Source: Deinococcus depolymerans (GTDB lineage: Bacteria; Deinococcota; Deinococci; Deinococcales; Deinococcaceae). Taken from it: 64,000 nt of DNA. This document shows, in pieces, positions 10,435-19,339 of the stretch. The notes under the pieces were generated by a model, which was not told where the DNA came from, made no database searches, and was given only the letters and a program-made list of their open reading frames with translations. The DNA lies in contig NZ_BAAADB010000029.1 in assembly GCF_039522025.1 (NCBI RefSeq), forward strand, positions 1 to 64,000. Reading direction: 5' to 3'. Position 1 is the first letter of the stretch, and each line of letters opens with the position of its first letter. A program made the position numbers and the translations under genes.

Positions 10435-11424
10435 TCAGGCCAGCCAGCCGCCCGGGAAGCGGGTGGCGGGGTGGATGCCCTGCGCGGCGCGGAGCATGTC
10501 GGGCCACTGTTCGGGGCGGTAGCGGCGGCTCAGGTGCAGCAGCGTCAGCGCGGGCAGGCCCGCCGCGTGGGCGAGCGCAGCGACCTGCGTGACGGTGGTG
10601 TGCTCGTGCCGGGCGGCGAGGGCGTGGTCTTCGGGGGCGTACTGCGCCTCGGCGTACAGCGTCTGCACGCCGCGCAGCAGGGGAGCGAGGCGGGCCTGCT
10701 GCGCGTCGTCCAGCAGGAAGTCCGTGAGGTACGCGAGGCTCTCTCCGGTCTCCCGGTCCATCAGCGCGGCGCGGAGGGCAGCGGCGTCGTGCGACTGACC
10801 GTTCACGTCTATCTTTCCGGTCGCGCCACCTTTCAGCGCAGACAGCCAGGGGCCGGGGCGCAGGCCCAGCCCTGCCAGGGCGGCGGTGTTCACGCGCTCC
10901 CGGCTTTCCTCCCGCAGGATGAAACCCAGGCTGCGGCCGTGGTGTTCCAGTGCCACGGTCTGCACGCTGATTTGCGGGGTGGTCAGGACCGTGCCGTCGT
11001 GCGCCCGGGTGCCCGCGTCGTGGGCCACGGCGAAGGCCTCGTGCGCCTCGAAACGGAAGGACTGCACGTGCGCGTCGTGAACGTCATGCACGAACCACTG
11101 CCCGCGCAACTCCGGCGCGTGGTTCCACCAGAACCCCTGAAAGCGGTGCCCGAGGATGCGGGCCGTGCCGGGCGGCCCCCAGGCGTGCGTGGGTGCGGGC
11201 CGGTCGAAGGTCGCGCGGAAGAGATCGTCGAAGCCGCCCACGTGATCCATGTGCAGGTGCGACAGCAGCAGGTGGTCGGTGGCCTGCACCTCCGCGAACG
11301 GCAGCGTGTCCAGCACGCGCGCGCCGCAGTCCAGCAGCAGGCGCGTCTGCCCCTGCCCGCTGTCCGCCACGACCCACAGCGCGTTGTCCTCTGCTGGCCT
11401 GCCCAGCACCCGTGTCCTCAACAT
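10435..11424 (-). CDS. metallo-beta-lactamase fold hydrolase, RNase Z-like
   Basis: 329 residues. The zinc signature is LLSHLHMDHVGGF at about residues 72-84, with LDCGA before it, and later conserved stretches (TVALEHHGRSLGFIL, YLTDFLLDD, RHEHTTVTQVA) as in RNase Z-like enzymes. True RNase Z matures tRNA 3' ends. The central region differs enough that another phosphodiesterase role is possible. TACGCT lies seven bases ahead of the ATG at 11424, a leaderless layout. It precedes hisK on the same strand with a 32-base gap. Confidence 0.75.
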   Translation of the reverse strand: MLRTRVLGRPAEDNALWVVADSGQGQTRLLLDCGARVLDTLPFAEVQATDHLLLSHLHMDHVGGFDDLFRATFDRPAPTHAWGPPGTARILGHRFQGFWWNHAPELRGQWFVHDVHDAHVQSFRFEAHEAFAVAHDAGTRAHDGTVLTTPQISVQTVALEHHGRSLGFILREESRERVNTAALAGLGLRPGPWLSALKGGATGKIDVNGQSHDAAALRAALMDRETGESLAYLTDFLLDDAQQARLAPLLRGVQTLYAEAQYAPEDHALAARHEHTTVTQVAALAHAAGLPALTLLHLSRRYRPEQWPDMLRAAQGIHPATRFPGGWLA

Positions 11425-11493
11425 GCCGCGCAGCGTACCGGCCGCAGGGTGGGGCGTGCCATGCGCCGGGTGGCCTACGCCGCTGCTGCGCGT

Positions 11494-12417
11494 TCAGGCC
11501 GGGCTGCGTTGCTCCGCCCGGTGCCACCAGCGGCCCCCGAACACGTGCAGGATCAGCCCGGCGAACACCAGGGCCGCGCCGATGGCCTTGCCGGGCGGGA
11601 ACGCCTCCTGGTACACCAGGGCGCTGGCGATCAGGCCGAACACCGGGACCAGCAGGGACAGCGGGGCGACGCGGGCCGCGCCGTGCCGCTGGATCAGCGC
11701 GGCCCACACGCCAAAACCCAGGACCGTGTTGCCCAGCCCCATGAACAGGACAGCGGCCCAGAAGCCCGCGCCGGACTGCGTGAGGGTGCGGGTCACGGCG
11801 TCCCAGCCGTCCACGAGGCCCGCCAGGATCGTCAGCGGGACAGGCGGGATCAGGGCGCTCCAGACGACCAGACTGAACATGTTCGCGCCGCCGGACGCCC
11901 GCACGATCAGATTACTGACGGCCCAGCCGAGCGCGGCGGTCAGCGTCAGGCCCAGGCTCAGCAGGGTCAGGTCCCCGCCGGACAGCGCGCCGATCACGCC
12001 CATGCCCGCGAAGGCCAGCGTGATGCCCGCCACCTGCCACGGCTGCACCCGTTCGCCCAGGAACCGCGCGGCGAGCAGCGCCGTGAAGAACGCCTGCATC
12101 TGCATGAGCAGCGAGCCCAGGCCGGCGCTCATGCCCAGCCCGATGGCGAGGTACAGCAGCCCGAACTGCACGACGCCCACCGCCAGCCCGTACCCCCACA
12201 GCAGCCGGGCGGGCAGCTGCGGGCGCGGCACGAACAGCACGGCAGGCAGCGCCGCCAGGGCGAAACGCAGCGCGGCCACCAGCAGCGGCGGGGCGCCTGC
12301 CACGCTCCACTTGATGACCACGAAGTTCACGCCCCAGATGCCCGTGATCAGCAGCGCCAGCAGCAGCGCGCGGGCATTCAGGGGCGGCAGGGCGGCGGGG
12401 GTGGGGGAGTCGCTCAC
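11494..12417 (-). CDS. EamA/DMT family permease
   Basis: 307 residues with ten predicted membrane segments in two EamA repeats (first about 15-140, second about 155-295). Landmarks are ITGIWGVNFVVIKW, GAL-type ends such as AALVFAGLILHVFG and the ALVYQEAFPPGKAIGAALV stretch. The layout resembles O-acetylserine/cysteine exporters of the DMT superfamily, but the substrate cannot be named. The start is GTG at 12417 with TACACT eight bases ahead, and a 26-bp perfect palindrome covers the -35 position. Confidence 0.82.
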   Translation of the reverse strand: MSDSPTPAALPPLNARALLLALLITGIWGVNFVVIKWSVAGAPPLLVAALRFALAALPAVLFVPRPQLPARLLWGYGLAVGVVQFGLLYLAIGLGMSAGLGSLLMQMQAFFTALLAARFLGERVQPWQVAGITLAFAGMGVIGALSGGDLTLLSLGLTLTAALGWAVSNLIVRASGGANMFSLVVWSALIPPVPLTILAGLVDGWDAVTRTLTQSGAGFWAAVLFMGLGNTVLGFGVWAALIQRHGAARVAPLSLLVPVFGLIASALVYQEAFPPGKAIGAALVFAGLILHVFGGRWWHRAEQRSPA

Positions 12418-12425
12418 TGCGCGCG

Positions 12426-12460
12426 AGTGTACGCCCCGGCACGCCGCGCGGCGTGCCGGG
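12426..12460 (-). promoter_or_regulatory. EamA gene promoter with a 26-bp perfect palindrome
   Basis: The minus-strand -10 box TACACT is at 12426-12431. Immediately upstream, 12435-12460 is a perfect palindrome with arms CCCGGCACGCCGC and GCGGCGTGCCGGG and no spacer. It covers the expected -35 region. A dimeric repressor site is one reading; a cruciform or a terminator for opposite-strand readthrough is another. Confidence 0.5.
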
Positions 12461-12607
12461 TGCGGCGCGGCATCCCGCAGGACCGGACGGCCCGGCCCAC
12501 GGCCGCCGGGGGGCGGGTGTTACAGTGGACCGGTACCGACCAATTCACCTGCGCGTCACCGGCTGCCCCCACCGGGCCGTTCGTGCCGTGCCTTCACCGG
12601 AGGTTTC

Positions 12608-14617
12608 ATGCGTCGATTCACGAATGGCCCGGCCCTGTCCCTGATCCTGAGCTCGTCCCTGCTGCTGGGCGCGTGCTCGCAGACCCCGCAACCCGTGGCG
12701 GCCGCACCGGGCGGCGGGACCGGCACCCTGGTCGCCACTGCCGACGAGTGCAGCACCTTCGCGCAGAACCCGGTCGTGGTGTCCCGCATCGAGTTCAGGA
12801 CGCCGCGCGACTGGCTGGACATCGTGAAGACCTTCGAACCGGTCGGTGGCAGCCTGGAAGAGGGCTTCGTGCTGCTGGACGTCGGCAAGGAAGACTTCGA
12901 ACGCCTGCGCGTGACCGGCCTGACGCGCGGCTGGACGGTGCAGATCGACGCGAAGGAAACGCAGCGGCACAGCGCCTCCCTGAAAAACCCGCTGGGCGCC
13001 CTGAGCATCAGCGGGTATACCTGCTACCGCACCGTCGAGGAGACGTACACCAGCGCCCAGAACCTCGCCGCGCAGTACCCGAACCTCGCCACCTGGAGCA
13101 GCATCGGCCCCACGTGGCTGAAAAGCAAGGCGCGCGGCGGGTACGACATGAACGTCCTGAAACTCACGAACCGCAGCGTGACCGGCACCAAGCCCCGCCT
13201 GCTGATCACCGCGTCCATCCACGCGCGCGAGTACACGCCCGCCGAACTCAGCACCCGCTTCGCGGAGTACCTGCTCGCCAACTACGGCAAGGACGCCGAC
13301 GTCACCTGGATGCTCGACACGCAGGAAGTCTGGCTGGTCCTGCAGAGCAACCCGGACGGCCGCAAGAAGGCCGAGGCGGGCGCGTCGTGGCGCAAGAACG
13401 TGAACGACACCCAGCCGTGCAGCAACGGCCTGTACGGCACCGACCTCAACCGCAACTTCACCTACGCCTGGGGAACCGGCGGGTCCAGCGCCGACCCCTG
13501 CAACGAGACCTACAAGGGCGTCAGCGCCGGATCCGAGATCGAGACGCAGAACCTGCAGAACCTCATCAAGGCCGCCTTCGCCGACAACCGCGGCCCCGCC
13601 CGCACGGACGCCGCGCCCGCCAGCACGCCCGGCGTGTACATCGACGTTCACAGTTACTCCAAGCTGGTCCTGTGGCCCTGGGGGGACACGACCACCGTCG
13701 CCCCGAACGGCACCGCCCTGCAGAGCCTGGGGCGCAAACTCGCGTACTTCAACGGCTACACCCCCGAGCAGAGCGTCGGCCTGTACCCCACCAGCGGCAC
13801 CACCGACGACTTCGCGTACGGCGAACTGGGTGTCGCCTCGTACACCATCGAACTGGGCACCGCGTTCTTCGAGCCGTGCAGCACCTTCACCGGCACCACC
13901 CTCCCGCAGAACCAGGCGGCGCTGCTGTACGCCCTGCGTGTGGCCCGCGCGCCCTACCAGCTGGGCAGCGGCCCGGACAGCGTGAGCGTCACGGCGCCCG
14001 CCAGCGTCGCCACGGGCGGCAGCTTCACCCTGAGCGCCAGCGCCACGAACACCCGCTTCAACACCAGTAACGGCGCCGAGCCCACCCGCACGATCAGCGG
14101 CGCCGAGTACTTCATCGACACGGCCCCCTGGGCGGGCGGCACGCCCGTCCCCATGACCGCCACCGACGGCACCTTCGATGCCGCCACCGAGAGCGTGCAG
14201 GCCACCGTCTCCGCGGCGGGCCTGAGCGCCGGGAAACACACCATCTACGTCCGCGCGAAGAACAACAGCGGCACGTACGGGCCGGTCTCCGCGCTGTTCG
14301 TCACGGTCGGCGCGGCCAGCGGCACGACCACCACGTACAGCGGCTCGGTCGCCGCCGCCGGGAACTCCTACCAGCCGTCCACCACCGGCTTCAGCTACGC
14401 CGGCGGCACCCTGAAGGGCAACCTGAGCGCCGCTGCGGGCACCGACTTCGACCTGTACCTGCAGAAACTCTCCGGCACCACCTGGACCCAGGTGGCCGCC
14501 AGCGAGGGCAGCACCAGCACCGAGGCGATCACCTACGCGGCCACCAGCGGCACGTACCGCTGGCGCGTGTACGCCTACTCCGGCAGCGGCAGCTACACCC
14601 TGACCGAAACGAAGTAA
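12608..14617 (+). CDS. secreted M14-family zinc carboxypeptidase lipoprotein
   Basis: 669 residues. A lipoprotein signal ends in LLLGAC (Cys23). The M14 peptidase domain spans about 135-445. Zinc ligands are H205 and E208 in IHARE and H348 in DVHSY; substrate arginines appear in NPDGRK and NRNF; the catalytic glutamate is E415 in SYTIELG. A beta-rich linker follows, then a C-terminal prepeptidase-like domain (about 575-669) ending in RVYAYSGSGSYTLTE, as in many secreted bacterial peptidases. GGAGG lies five bases before the ATG at 12608. The long open frame upstream is not coding. Likely role: breakdown of external peptides. Confidence 0.9.
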   Translation: MRRFTNGPALSLILSSSLLLGACSQTPQPVAAAPGGGTGTLVATADECSTFAQNPVVVSRIEFRTPRDWLDIVKTFEPVGGSLEEGFVLLDVGKEDFERLRVTGLTRGWTVQIDAKETQRHSASLKNPLGALSISGYTCYRTVEETYTSAQNLAAQYPNLATWSSIGPTWLKSKARGGYDMNVLKLTNRSVTGTKPRLLITASIHAREYTPAELSTRFAEYLLANYGKDADVTWMLDTQEVWLVLQSNPDGRKKAEAGASWRKNVNDTQPCSNGLYGTDLNRNFTYAWGTGGSSADPCNETYKGVSAGSEIETQNLQNLIKAAFADNRGPARTDAAPASTPGVYIDVHSYSKLVLWPWGDTTTVAPNGTALQSLGRKLAYFNGYTPEQSVGLYPTSGTTDDFAYGELGVASYTIELGTAFFEPCSTFTGTTLPQNQAALLYALRVARAPYQLGSGPDSVSVTAPASVATGGSFTLSASATNTRFNTSNGAEPTRTISGAEYFIDTAPWAGGTPVPMTATDGTFDAATESVQATVSAAGLSAGKHTIYVRAKNNSGTYGPVSALFVTVGAASGTTTTYSGSVAAAGNSYQPSTTGFSYAGGTLKGNLSAAAGTDFDLYLQKLSGTTWTQVAASEGSTSTEAITYAATSGTYRWRVYAYSGSGSYTLTETK

Positions 14618-14622
14618 GCGAG

Positions 14623-14693
14623 GTTGTGGGTGGTCGGTTGTGGGAGGACAGATCTTTTCCCACCGCCCACTGCCTGCCGCCCACAACTCCCGC
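14623..14693. repeat. GTGGG-rich intergenic hairpin (family B)
   Basis: An imperfect palindrome with GTTGTGGGTGG-type units on the left arm and CCGCCCACAAC-type units on the right. Similar hairpins lie at about 49283-49337, 51711-51765 and 52284-52325. They sit between genes and probably end transcription from both sides. Confidence 0.55.
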
Positions 14694-14711
14694 TGCATGT
14701 CCAGTCATCCA

Positions 14712-14773
14712 GAATGCATATTCATGCGCGGTGAATCCGGGGTGAAACCGACCTGATCTGAAGCGGGTATACT
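14712..14773 (+). promoter_or_regulatory. argF promoter region with candidate ARG box
   Basis: GAAT-GCAT-ATTC at 14712-14723 matches the core of the arginine repressor box (TGAAT, four A/T-biased bases, ATTCA). The -10 box TATACT is at 14768-14773, eight bases before the ATG, so the transcript is probably leaderless. The box centre is about 64 bases ahead of the predicted start of transcription. Confidence 0.5.
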
Positions 14774-14781
14774 CCTCGCCT

Positions 14782-15864
14782 ATGACGAAAGTCGCCCCGA
14801 CGAAGAAAACCAGAACCAAGGCCGGCGCTGCCCCGAAAAACACCGGGGCGGCGCGCAAAGCTGCCGCGAAAAAAGATGCAGTTGTCGCGTCGCCCGCAGG
14901 GCCCGCACTGCTCACCCCGGACACCCTGCCCCGCCCCGTCCTGGCCGGGCGTGACTTCCTGAGCAACCTCGACATGACCTCCAGCGAACTGCGAGCCGTC
15001 ATGGACACCGCGCACTCCATGAAACGCGGCGAGTGGCGCGCGGTGAAGCCGCTGGCGGGCCTCAGCATCGCGCTGGTGTTCGAGAAGGCGTCCCTGCGCA
15101 CCCGCACCACCTTCGACGTCGGCATGTACCAGCTCGGCGGGCACGCCATCACCCTCAGCAACACCGAGATCGGCCTCGGCACCCGCGAACGCGTCAGTGA
15201 CGTCGCCCGCAACCTGGAACGCTGGGTGGACGCCGTCATGGGCCGCGTGTACCTCCAGCAGACCCTCCAGGAACTCGCGCAGCACGCCGCCGTCCCCGTC
15301 ATCAACGGCCTGTCGGACATGCTGCACCCCGCGCAACTGCTGGCGGACTACCAGACCATCGAGGAAGAATTCGGCACCGACCTGCGCGGCCGCCGCGTCG
15401 TGTACATCGGCGACGGGAACAACCTCGCCAACAGCCACATCCACATGGGCATCCTGACCGGCACCGACGTCACCGTCGTCACCCCCGTCGGCTACGAACC
15501 CAACGCCGGGGTCCTCATGGACGCCGTCCGCGCCGGCGTGAACATCACCCTCACGAACGACCTCGCCGCCGTGCAGGGCGCCGACGTCCTGTACACCGAC
15601 GTGTGGATCAGCATGGGCCAGGAAGCCGAGGCCGACATCCGCCGCCGCGCCTTCCAGGGCTACCAGGTGACCCCCGAGATGCTCGACACCATCGCGCCGG
15701 ACGGCATCTTCCTGCACTGCCTCCCCGCCCACTACGGCGAGGAAACCGTCCCCGAAGCCACCGAACACCCCAAGAGCCGCGTGTTCGACCAGGCCGAGAA
15801 CCGCCTGCACGCGCAGAAAGCCCTGATGTACCACCTGATGGGCGACCTGAAGCCCCGCTGGTGA
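14782..15864 (+). CDS. argF: ornithine carbamoyltransferase
   Basis: 360 residues, arginine synthesis: joins ornithine and carbamoyl phosphate to citrulline. The carbamoyl-phosphate motif is KASLRTRTTF, the second motif HPAQLLADY and the ornithine/cysteine loop HCLPAHYG, all intact. The first 40 residues are an added lysine/alanine-rich tail (MTKVAPTKKTRTKAGAA onward) absent from most OTCases, which explains 360 against the usual 305-315 residues. The leaderless promoter fixes the start at this ATG, so the tail is likely real. A six-pair hairpin follows the stop. Confidence 0.95.
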   Translation: MTKVAPTKKTRTKAGAAPKNTGAARKAAAKKDAVVASPAGPALLTPDTLPRPVLAGRDFLSNLDMTSSELRAVMDTAHSMKRGEWRAVKPLAGLSIALVFEKASLRTRTTFDVGMYQLGGHAITLSNTEIGLGTRERVSDVARNLERWVDAVMGRVYLQQTLQELAQHAAVPVINGLSDMLHPAQLLADYQTIEEEFGTDLRGRRVVYIGDGNNLANSHIHMGILTGTDVTVVTPVGYEPNAGVLMDAVRAGVNITLTNDLAAVQGADVLYTDVWISMGQEAEADIRRRAFQGYQVTPEMLDTIAPDGIFLHCLPAHYGEETVPEATEHPKSRVFDQAENRLHAQKALMYHLMGDLKPRW

Positions 15865-15873
15865 AGGTGCGCC

Positions 15874-15889
15874 GGGTGATTCATCACCC
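15874..15889 (+). terminator. argF hairpin
   Basis: GGGTGA and TCACCC around a TTCA loop, ten bases after the stop. A short stem without T-run. Bases 15890-16048 hold a GAGCGAAGCGAG piece shared with the MITE family and no gene. Confidence 0.45.
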
Positions 15890-16048
15890 TGAGCGAAGCG
15901 AGCAGGCGCAAGGCCGTCATGACGGAAGTGCAGTCCGTTCGAGTGGTGTTCTCGGACGGACGAAACTGGAGTCATGGCGGCCCCCCGGATCAGCGCATCT
16001 GCCGTCACGCGGATGCGCGCCCGCCCGTTTCTCTGGCACGCTGACCCC

Positions 16049-16567
16049 ATGACCATCCTGCACACGTTCCGTCTGACCCTCCGGCCCCTGACGCCGGACG
16101 ACCTGCCGCGTGTTCTGGCGTACCGGAACGATCCGGAGGTCGCCCGGTATCAGGGCTGGCCGCTGCCCGCCACGCCGGACAGTGTGGCGGGCCTCGTGTC
16201 CGGCGCGCCGCTGGGCTCGCCCGGCTGGGTGCAGCGGGCCGTCACGCTGAGCGGCGGTGAACTCGTGGGGGACGTGGGCCTGAACACGCAGGGGCCGCAG
16301 GCGGAACTCGGCGTGACACTCGCCCGCCGCGCGCAGGGGCACGGGTACGCCCGCGAGGCCCTGCACGCCCTGATCAAGCACGCCTTCACCGACCTGGGCC
16401 TGCACCGCGTCCACGCCAGCATCGACCCCCGCAACCGGGCGGTCGCGGCGCTGCTGACCCGCCTGGGCTTCCGGCACGAGGGCACCAGCCTCCAGAGTTA
16501 CCGGCACCGGGGCGAATGGACGGACGACGCCCTCTACGCCCTCCTGGCTGCCGAGTGGACCGCGTGA
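16049..16567 (+). CDS. GNAT family N-acetyltransferase, RimJ/RimL type
   Basis: 172 residues. The pattern of the RimJ/RimL branch is present: [20 protein letters not shown] at the start, [19 protein letters not shown] as the acetyl-CoA loop (the Q-G-H-G-Y-A core), then [23 protein letters not shown] and the [20 protein letters not shown] end. The substrate could be a protein N-terminus or a small amine. A longer in-frame start exists at 15974, but the family begins at MTILHTFRL. The stop overlaps the next gene (GTGA), putting it in the argC unit. Confidence 0.88.
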   Translation: MTILHTFRLTLRPLTPDDLPRVLAYRNDPEVARYQGWPLPATPDSVAGLVSGAPLGSPGWVQRAVTLSGGELVGDVGLNTQGPQAELGVTLARRAQGHGYAREALHALIKHAFTDLGLHRVHASIDPRNRAVAALLTRLGFRHEGTSLQSYRHRGEWTDDALYALLAAEWTA

Positions 16568-16833
16568 CTCCGAGAGACGCGCCGTTCCTGCTGGCCCGCG
16601 TCCACCTGCCGGAGGACCGGACGACGTCGTTCATCTACCGGCGCTTCGGGGACAACGTGGGCGCGATGGACGGCAGCGTCTTCCACTTCCAGCGAGGCGG
16701 GCACGGCGTGATCCGTATCGTGCCCATGACCCCGGACCTCTGGACGCACCTGAAGCCCGGCACGTCCCTGGCTATGACATTCGAACGCCTGCACGCGCAG
16801 GTCACTCAGTCTCTGATGGAGAATCAAGCATGA
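16564..16833 (+). CDS. small hypothetical protein between acetyltransferase and argC
   Basis: 89 residues from a GTG at 16564 that overlaps the preceding stop (GTGA); its own stop overlaps the argC start (ATGA). The sequence ([20 protein letters not shown] and later [14 protein letters not shown]) matches no family I know. It is soluble, without membrane segment. Precise overlaps at both ends are the main evidence that it is a real gene, and they place it inside an arginine-linked operon. Confidence 0.65.
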   Translation: MTPRDAPFLLARVHLPEDRTTSFIYRRFGDNVGAMDGSVFHFQRGGHGVIRIVPMTPDLWTHLKPGTSLAMTFERLHAQVTQSLMENQA

Positions 16834-17753
16834 CAGTCCCCAGGGTATTTATTGATGGTGAGGCCGGCACGACCGGTCTGCAGATCCGCTCCCGGCTTCA
16901 GGGCCGGGCGGATATCGAGTTGCTGAGCATCGACCCGGCGCGGCGCAAGGACAGCGCGGCCCGGGCGGAACTGCTGAATGCGGCGGACGTGTCGATCCTG
17001 TGCCTGCATGACGACGCGGCGCGCGAGGCGGTCACGCTGACCACGAACCCGGCCTCAAGGTTGCTGGATGCGAGTACGGCGCACCGGGTGAATCCGGCGT
17101 GGGTGTTCGGCTTCCCGGAACTGAATGCGGGGCAGGCGGACGCGATCCGCGCGGCGCGGTTCGTGGCGAACCCCGGCTGTTACAGCACGGGCGCGATCTC
17201 GCTGCTGGCTCCGCTGACGGGCGCGGGCCTGATCCCGGCGGACTTCCCGGTGAGTATTCAGGGGTACAGCGGGTACACGGGTGGGGGCCGGGCGCTGGTG
17301 GACGCGCACGAGAGGGGCGAGGATCACCCGATGAAGGGCGGGTTCCTGAGTTACGCGCTCGGGCTGGGGCACAAGCACATTCCCGAGACGATGCGGTACG
17401 GGGGATTGAGCCGCACGCCGATCTTCACGCCGAACGTGGGCGCGTGGGCGCAGGGCATGACCGTGACCATCCCGCTGCACCTGCAGGAGCTGGGTACCAC
17501 CCCGGACGCCCTGCACGCGGCGCTGAAGGCGCACTACGCGGGGCAGCGGTTCGTGCGGGTGTTCGACATGCAAGGCAACCCGGAGGTGCTGGATCCGCAG
17601 ACCCTGAACGGCACGAACGACCTGGAGCTGTTCGTGTACCCGTCCGCGGACGGCGAGCGGGCGCTGCTGGTCGCGCGGCTGGACAACCTCGGGAAGGGCG
17701 CGGGCGGGGCGGCCGTGCAGAACCTGAACCTGATGCTGGGCCTGGAGGGCTGA
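16830..17753 (+). CDS. argC: N-acetyl-gamma-glutamyl-phosphate reductase (short form)
   Basis: 307 residues, NADPH-dependent reduction of N-acetylglutamyl phosphate, third step of arginine synthesis. N-terminal dinucleotide loop [13 protein letters not shown], catalytic cysteine in [10 protein letters not shown], then [11 protein letters not shown] and the C-terminal [18 protein letters not shown]. The length and GEAGTTG loop fit the shorter type-2 ArgC. Coupled to the preceding small ORF (ATGA overlap) and followed after one base by the shikimate-dehydrogenase-like gene. Confidence 0.95.
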   Translation: MTVPRVFIDGEAGTTGLQIRSRLQGRADIELLSIDPARRKDSAARAELLNAADVSILCLHDDAAREAVTLTTNPASRLLDASTAHRVNPAWVFGFPELNAGQADAIRAARFVANPGCYSTGAISLLAPLTGAGLIPADFPVSIQGYSGYTGGGRALVDAHERGEDHPMKGGFLSYALGLGHKHIPETMRYGGLSRTPIFTPNVGAWAQGMTVTIPLHLQELGTTPDALHAALKAHYAGQRFVRVFDMQGNPEVLDPQTLNGTNDLELFVYPSADGERALLVARLDNLGKGAGGAAVQNLNLMLGLEG

Positions 17754-17754
17754 G

Positions 17755-18591
17755 GTGGGCTCCGGCGCGAGCAAGCTGGACATCAACCGGGGCACGACGC
17801 TGTGCATGAGCGTGTCGGCCCGCCCGAGCAACTTCGGGACGCGTTTCCACAATCACCTGTACGCGGCGCTGGGGCTGGATTTCGTGTACAAGGCGTTCGG
17901 CGTGCAGGACATCGCGGGCGTCGTGGCGGGCATCCGGGCGCTGGGCGTGCGGGGCTGCGCGGTCAGCATGCCGTTCAAGGAGGCGGTGATTCCGCTGCTG
18001 GACGAACTGGACGCCTCGGCGGCCGCCATCGGGTCGGTGAACACCATCGTGAACACGGGCGGGCACCTGAAGGCCTTCAACACGGATTACACCGCCATCC
18101 AGATCCTGATCGAGCGGCACGCGCTGAACCGGGACGCGCGGGTGGTGCTGCGCGGCAGCGGCGGCATGGGCAAGGCCGTGGCGAGCGCCCTGCGCGACGC
18201 GGGCTTCACGCGTGGCGTGATCGTCGCCCGCAACGAGGGGGCCGGGCGGGAACTGGCAGACCGTTGCGGCTGGGACTGGCAGCCCACGACCCCTGCTGTA
18301 CAGGAAGGCGACCTGCTCGTGAACGTCACGCCGATCGGCATGGCGGGCGGCCCGGACGAACACACGCTGGCCTTCACGCCTGACGCCATCGCCCGCGCGG
18401 GCACGGTGTTCGACGTGGTCGCCCTGCCCAGCGAGACGCCCCTGATCGTGGAGGCGCGGCGGCAGGGGAGGCCGGTCGTGACCGGGCTGGAGGTCGTGGC
18501 CCTGCAGGCGCTGGAGCAGTTCGTGCTGTACACCGGCGTGCGCCCCTCGGACGAGCAGGTGCGCTCAGCGGTCGAGTTCGCGCGCACCTGA
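17755..18591 (+). CDS. shikimate 5-dehydrogenase-like protein (SDH-L type)
   Basis: 278 residues. The N-terminal block (DINRGTTLCMSVSARPSNFG, then YAALGLDFVYKAF) and the GCAVSMPFKE, SVNTIVN and NTDY motifs match the SDH-L branch typified by Haemophilus influenzae HI0607 rather than AroE, where the start reads differently. The NADP loop is GSGGMGKA. Members of this branch show weak shikimate activity, and their true substrate is not settled. The start GTG at 17755 is one base after the argC stop. An internal ATG at 17806 is possible but would drop part of the conserved block. Confidence 0.85.
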   Translation: MGSGASKLDINRGTTLCMSVSARPSNFGTRFHNHLYAALGLDFVYKAFGVQDIAGVVAGIRALGVRGCAVSMPFKEAVIPLLDELDASAAAIGSVNTIVNTGGHLKAFNTDYTAIQILIERHALNRDARVVLRGSGGMGKAVASALRDAGFTRGVIVARNEGAGRELADRCGWDWQPTTPAVQEGDLLVNVTPIGMAGGPDEHTLAFTPDAIARAGTVFDVVALPSETPLIVEARRQGRPVVTGLEVVALQALEQFVLYTGVRPSDEQVRSAVEFART

Positions 18592-18694
18592 TCCGGACCT
18601 CCGCTGCCCCCCTTGAAATGACCGGCCGGATAAGGTGAAGTCTGCTCAGGTCCGGCCGCGCCCACCATGTGCGGCGGGTTCGGGGGAGGACAGC

Positions 18695-19324
18695 ATGAAG
18701 CGACGGCAGCGGCGTTCGGCGTGGATGCAGGCAGCGGTGGCGGTGGCGGGCGCCTTTGGACTGGTCGGGTGCGTGCCCACCTCGTCCGTGATCCCGAACG
18801 ACTTCACGGACTTCAGCGACGCGCAGCAGGCCGTGATCTGCGCCGCGTCGCCGCGCGTGGGGGCCATGGGCATCCTGGAGTACGGGACGGGCGCGGCGGC
18901 CGGAAGCGTGCCGCCGGACTACGCCCTGAACTGCCCGGACCTGCGCGTGACCGCAGAACGCTGGACCGTGACCGTCTGGGCGCCCACGCTGACCAGTGCG
19001 CTGGCCGTGTTCGCGCCGGACGCGGACTTCCTGACGTACTACGCGGACCTGCGCGTGCGCGTCACCGAGGGACAGGTAACGGCCGACCCGACCGACTCGG
19101 TCCCGGAAGCGCTGCTGGACGAGGTGCGGCGCGTGACAGTCACGGTCACGCCGCTGGGCGGGGCCGCGCAGACGGTCCTGCGGGGCGGGGTGGTCACGCC
19201 CGTCACGCTGGAACCCGGCGCGACCCACCGCATCGACATCCGCACGGACGGCACGCCGAACCCCTGGCCGTCCGTGACGCTCGACCCGGCGTCCGGGACG
19301 GTGCAGGCGCACCTGGCCCGCTGA
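18695..19324 (+). CDS. hypothetical lipoprotein
   Basis: 209 residues. A basic N-terminus and hydrophobic stretch end in a lipobox FGLVGC at about residue 26. The mature part (PTSSVIPNDFTDFSDAQQAV and on) is beta-rich and contains one further pair of cysteines (ICAASP, LNCPDL) that could form a disulfide. A strong ribosome site GGGGGAGGA lies five bases before the ATG at 18695, which decides against the longer frame. No known family. Probably surface exposed or periplasmic. Confidence 0.7.
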   Translation: MKRRQRRSAWMQAAVAVAGAFGLVGCVPTSSVIPNDFTDFSDAQQAVICAASPRVGAMGILEYGTGAAAGSVPPDYALNCPDLRVTAERWTVTVWAPTLTSALAVFAPDADFLTYYADLRVRVTEGQVTADPTDSVPEALLDEVRRVTVTVTPLGGAAQTVLRGGVVTPVTLEPGATHRIDIRTDGTPNPWPSVTLDPASGTVQAHLAR

Positions 19325-19339
19325 CCACCGCTCCCCGGT

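Noticed and set aside
10471..14070. 1199-codon open frame on the plus strand
   Set aside because: Antisense to the MBL and EamA genes and out of frame with the M14 gene; composition is the usual arginine/alanine/glycine-rich shadow of GC-rich DNA.
14623..14693. CRISPR-like array of GTGGG units
   Set aside because: Units are short, irregular and palindromic, without spacers; no cas genes in the window.
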